A DNA stretch of 17,345 bases. It comes from Candidatus Melainabacteria bacterium. GTDB taxonomy: Bacteria; Cyanobacteriota; Vampirovibrionia; Obscuribacterales; Obscuribacteraceae. The stretch is from assembly GCA_003151275.1 (NCBI GenBank), contig PLXC01000039.1, positions 1 through 17,345 on the forward strand. Reading direction: 5' to 3'. The position numbers and the translations under genes are program-made. The number at the start of each line of letters is the position of its first letter. Position 1 is the stretch's first letter. This document shows, in pieces, positions 15,072-17,345 of this stretch. The notes under the pieces are model-generated. The model was not told where the DNA came from and made no database searches. It saw only the letters and a program-made list of their open reading frames with translations.

Positions 15072-15686
15072 ATGTATCTCAATAGCTTTGACACTTCGTA
15101 CGCTGCTCTCGATGACTTTGATCTGGTGCTAGCGTGCCAAAAGAAAAATGCAGCTGCATTCAGCATCTTATATAATCGCTACCAACGCTATACGTATGGA
15201 GTGCTAAAGGGTTTGGCTCCCGACTTGGCCCAAATACATGATGATATGGTGCAAGAGATTTTTGTCAGGGTGTGGAAATCAATCGGTACCCTACGAAACC
15301 CGAAAGCGTTCAAGATATGGCTTAAACGATTGACTACAAATATGTTTTATGACGAACTGCGCAAGCGTCCAAAAGAACATGTTATATCGATCGATGAACC
15401 CCGGAAAGATGCAGGCGATGATGATGGACCCTGGCTCGAAATTGCAGATGACAAGGCTCAACCGGATGAGAGCTTCGAGCGCAAAGAGATTATTATGCAT
15501 GTAAAAGAAGCCCTCGATCTGCTACCCGAGCAATTTAGAAACGTCATTGTGTTGAGAGAGTTCTATGGACTTACTTATGAAGAGATAGCGGTGAACACAA
15601 AGACTGAAATTGGCACCGTCAAGTCCCGTGTTGCAAGAGCAAGGGGCAAGATTCAATCCTATCTCGAACAACTCAACTGCGCATAA
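15072..15686 (+). CDS. ECF-type RNA polymerase sigma factor
   Basis: A 204-aa alternative sigma factor with only regions 2 and 4. Region 2 covers about 16-100 (FDLVLACQKKNAAAFSILYN, then DDMVQEIFVRVWKSIGTLRN and KIWLKRLTTN), which binds core polymerase and the -10 element. Region 4 covers about 143-197 (LDLLPEQFRNVIVLREFYGL, YEEIAVNTKTEIGTVKSRVA), with the helix-turn-helix for the -35 element. An acidic linker (DAGDDDGP) joins them. The start is taken at ATG 15072 because GGAG lies 10 nt upstream; in-frame ATGs at 15033 and 15000 lack a ribosome site and would add a lysine-rich tail. No anti-sigma gene follows, which is unusual for ECF factors. It is divergent from the FAS1 gene, its possible target or partner. 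Confidence 0.9.
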   Translation: MYLNSFDTSYAALDDFDLVLACQKKNAAAFSILYNRYQRYTYGVLKGLAPDLAQIHDDMVQEIFVRVWKSIGTLRNPKAFKIWLKRLTTNMFYDELRKRPKEHVISIDEPRKDAGDDDGPWLEIADDKAQPDESFERKEIIMHVKEALDLLPEQFRNVIVLREFYGLTYEEIAVNTKTEIGTVKSRVARARGKIQSYLEQLNCA

Positions 15687-15764
15687 TTCGAATTCACTGC
15701 CTCATTGGACTGGCGGCGATTTCGGTTGATGCTTGCCACGATGAACATGATGAATAGCTGTGAC

Positions 15765-15940
15765 CTGCAGTACTTGCTTCAGTTTTTTCTTGTTAGCCCA
15801 CAAACTCTGCCTGTCTTCATCCGGCATTTTCTTGAACGCATTATCGCTAGGTGCGCAGAGCGTGTAAGGACCATTATAGGGTTTGGCGAGGTCGGTCGCT
15901 TGTTGCAAGCCCGTCTAAAAGCATCGAAAAGTTGGCAACA
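15765..15940 (-). pseudogene. Broken partial copy of the FAS1 gene
   Basis: This segment matches 14412-14592, the middle of the FAS1 gene, at clearly over 80 percent of bases in the same orientation. It would encode LQQATDLAK, GPYTLCAPSDNAFKKMP and LWANKKKLKQVLQ. It has a net 6-base in-frame loss near 15879 and a one-base insertion (GCCC for GCC near 15910) that shifts the frame. It has no signal peptide, start or C-terminal FAS1 box. It is a non-functional duplication remnant directly downstream of the sigma factor gene. The change of APSDK to APSDN is one of few substitutions, so the copy is fairly recent. Confidence 0.8.
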
Positions 15941-15996
15941 CAAAATGTGAGGGTTAAGAAGAAGAAGATGCCTTTGAGTTATTCAGGAGCGATACA

Positions 15997-16365
15997 ATGG
16001 TACGAATTCCGTTGAGCAAAAACATAATGAAAAAATACAACAGTGCCACATCAATTGCCGCTACCTCTCTGGTGTTATTAACATCCAGCTTACTACTGCA
16101 GTCCGGCAGCAGTAAGGGCAAGCAACAACTCAAAGCTCAATCGGGCGCACAACTGTACATGGCTAGCTGTGAACCTTGCCATATGACCGGCGCAAATATG
16201 ATCAATCCCGACAAGAAAATCATAAACTCTAACAAGTTAGAAAGCGAGAAAGTATTCAAGACGTTTTTGTCTCAGCAGCATGCTCAGATGCCACCATGGC
16301 GGACAATAACACGCAAAGATGCAGATCTTCGAGCACTATACAATTTTGTCAAGAAATTGAAGTGA
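15997..16365 (+). CDS. Small exported one-haem cytochrome c (paralogue)
   Basis: A 122-aa periplasmic electron carrier with a basic n-region and hydrophobic core up to about residue 36. It has one haem motif, CEPCH at 58-62, a likely Met ligand at Met98 in AQMPPWRT, and a C-terminal helix DADLRALYNFVKKLK. The ATG at 15997 is supported by AGGAG 7 nt upstream; the alternative ATG 16027 has none. It is related to the protein at 11168-11518. It follows the FAS1 remnant and is convergent with USP-3, with 30 bp between stops. Confidence 0.87.
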   Translation: MVRIPLSKNIMKKYNSATSIAATSLVLLTSSLLLQSGSSKGKQQLKAQSGAQLYMASCEPCHMTGANMINPDKKIINSNKLESEKVFKTFLSQQHAQMPPWRTITRKDADLRALYNFVKKLK

Positions 16366-16395
16366 CAAATGGGTTCCGGATCAGTCCGTTTAACT

Positions 16396-17304
16396 TTACT
16401 TCGAAATCCTCGTCAACAGCTCATCATCCTTAGCTATAGATGTTTTCAGGGCTCTTCTATAAACAAGTACGCTTGTTTTTGTTGCCCGAATTACTTTCGT
16501 CGTAGTCGTTCCAAGAACATTCAGTTCAGGGTCACTAAATCCGTACGAACCTAGCACCAGCAAACTATCTGAAGAACTAGCGTAGTCCAGAATGGTTTCA
16601 GCTACAGCACCTTCCTTGATCAGAAATACATCCTCGGGCCATTTCTCACGCAGAAATAATTCACCATCATCCACCAAGGCCTTCACTGTGTCCTTGGACT
16701 GGTGCGAATTCAATACAATTATGGCCTTTAATTTGCGGTTTGTTTCTTTGGCCAGTTGTTCCGCCATTAGTAAGGCACCACGAGCTGGCTCACTGCCATC
16801 GTAGGCGACAAGAATCTGCTTGATTTTTGACACTGGTTGGATTGTAATCAGTACAGGCACGTCGGCGCCAAGAATGACGCGCTCTGCAACAGAACCAAGC
16901 ACTATATGTCCAGGCGATTTCCTTTGATGTTTTCCACGATGGCCCATGACCAACAGGTCGAATTCACCTGAATATTTGAGAATCTCGGATACAACATTTC
17001 CTTCATCGAGAAAAACTAGTGTCCTCAAACCTCTTCCAACAGCTTCGGTGGCAAACAATTCTAGAATCACATTGCCGATCTTCCGCAGTGCTGAAAACAC
17101 TTTGTCTGACGCATCTTCAGTCTGATTAAAGCCAAGCTCGGCGGCAAATTGGGGCTCAATAAATAAATCAACCAGTCGAGGATCGACAACATGCTGTCCA
17201 GCCAACTTGGCTCCTAAATCGCTGGCTAACCAGAAAGCATATTCTGAGGCAATTTGGCTATTGTGTGAACCGTCCAACGCTACAAGAATGTTTTTGAATG
17301 GCAT
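16396..17304 (-). CDS. Tandem universal stress protein, USP-3
   Basis: A 302-aa cytoplasmic protein with two UspA folds, about 1-157 and 161-284. The first has GHRG (121-124) and GSVAERV (from 137) with a 12-residue spacer rather than 9. The second has GSYG (252-255) and LGTTTTKV. Both are variant ATP signatures, so ATP binding is likely but less certain than in USP-1. The C-terminal half ends TSVLVYRR plus a short tail. The ATG at 17304 has GAGG about 10 nt upstream. It is more divergent than USP-1 and USP-2 and does not look like a recent copy of either. It is convergent with the small cytochrome gene. Confidence 0.92.
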   Translation of the reverse strand: MPFKNILVALDGSHNSQIASEYAFWLASDLGAKLAGQHVVDPRLVDLFIEPQFAAELGFNQTEDASDKVFSALRKIGNVILELFATEAVGRGLRTLVFLDEGNVVSEILKYSGEFDLLVMGHRGKHQRKSPGHIVLGSVAERVILGADVPVLITIQPVSKIKQILVAYDGSEPARGALLMAEQLAKETNRKLKAIIVLNSHQSKDTVKALVDDGELFLREKWPEDVFLIKEGAVAETILDYASSSDSLLVLGSYGFSDPELNVLGTTTTKVIRATKTSVLVYRRALKTSIAKDDELLTRISK

Positions 17305-17345
17305 CTTAATTTCGCCTCAATGGGAATGTTTCGATTAGACCACCT

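Overview
The window looks like a chromosomal stretch of a diderm-like bacterium with moderate GC (roughly high 40s percent by eye, higher in the first 2.1 kb). Exported c-type cytochromes, FAS1 and Q/N-rich secreted proteins, tandem-domain universal stress proteins (USPs), hybrid-free sensor kinases and an ECF sigma factor suggest a large-genome environmental bacterium. A non-photosynthetic cyanobacterial relative (Obscuribacterales type) or a similar soil/sludge lineage would fit, but this is a guess from gene style. No rRNA or other marker gene is present.

Layout. 1-2103 (+): the end of an unidentified gene, then a P1B-type metal ATPase with a TPC membrane motif. 2144-6832 (-): a co-directional set read USP, sensor kinase 2, sensor kinase 1. 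6833-7433: mostly non-coding, holding a remnant of an acyl-CoA/acyl-ACP synthetase C-terminus. 7434-9956 (-): an MgtA/MgtB-type P-type ATPase. 10265-11518 (+): an exported two-haem cytochrome c and a small one-haem cytochrome c. 11551-12480 (-): a second tandem USP. 12798-14117 (+): a secreted Q/N-rich repeat protein. 14205-14786 (-): a secreted FAS1 (fasciclin) protein. 15072-15686 (+): an ECF sigma factor. 15765-15940: a broken partial copy of the FAS1 gene. 15997-16365 (+): another small cytochrome c. 16396-17304 (-): a third tandem USP.

Functional reading. Cation pumps, USPs, sensor kinases and periplasmic electron carriers together look like a stress or energy-limitation island, comparable in content (not in proven homology) to dormancy/hypoxia regulons of other bacteria. 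The small cytochrome c and convergent USP arrangement occurs twice with almost the same 30-32 bp gap.

The most unusual feature is the pair of neighbouring paralogous sensor kinases. Kinase 1 has intact ATP-binding boxes but Asp where the phospho-accepting His should be. Kinase 2 keeps the His, but its G1 and G2 glycine boxes are degraded. Their defects are complementary, which suggests an obligate heterodimer in which kinase 1 phosphorylates kinase 2 in trans. No response regulator lies in the window.
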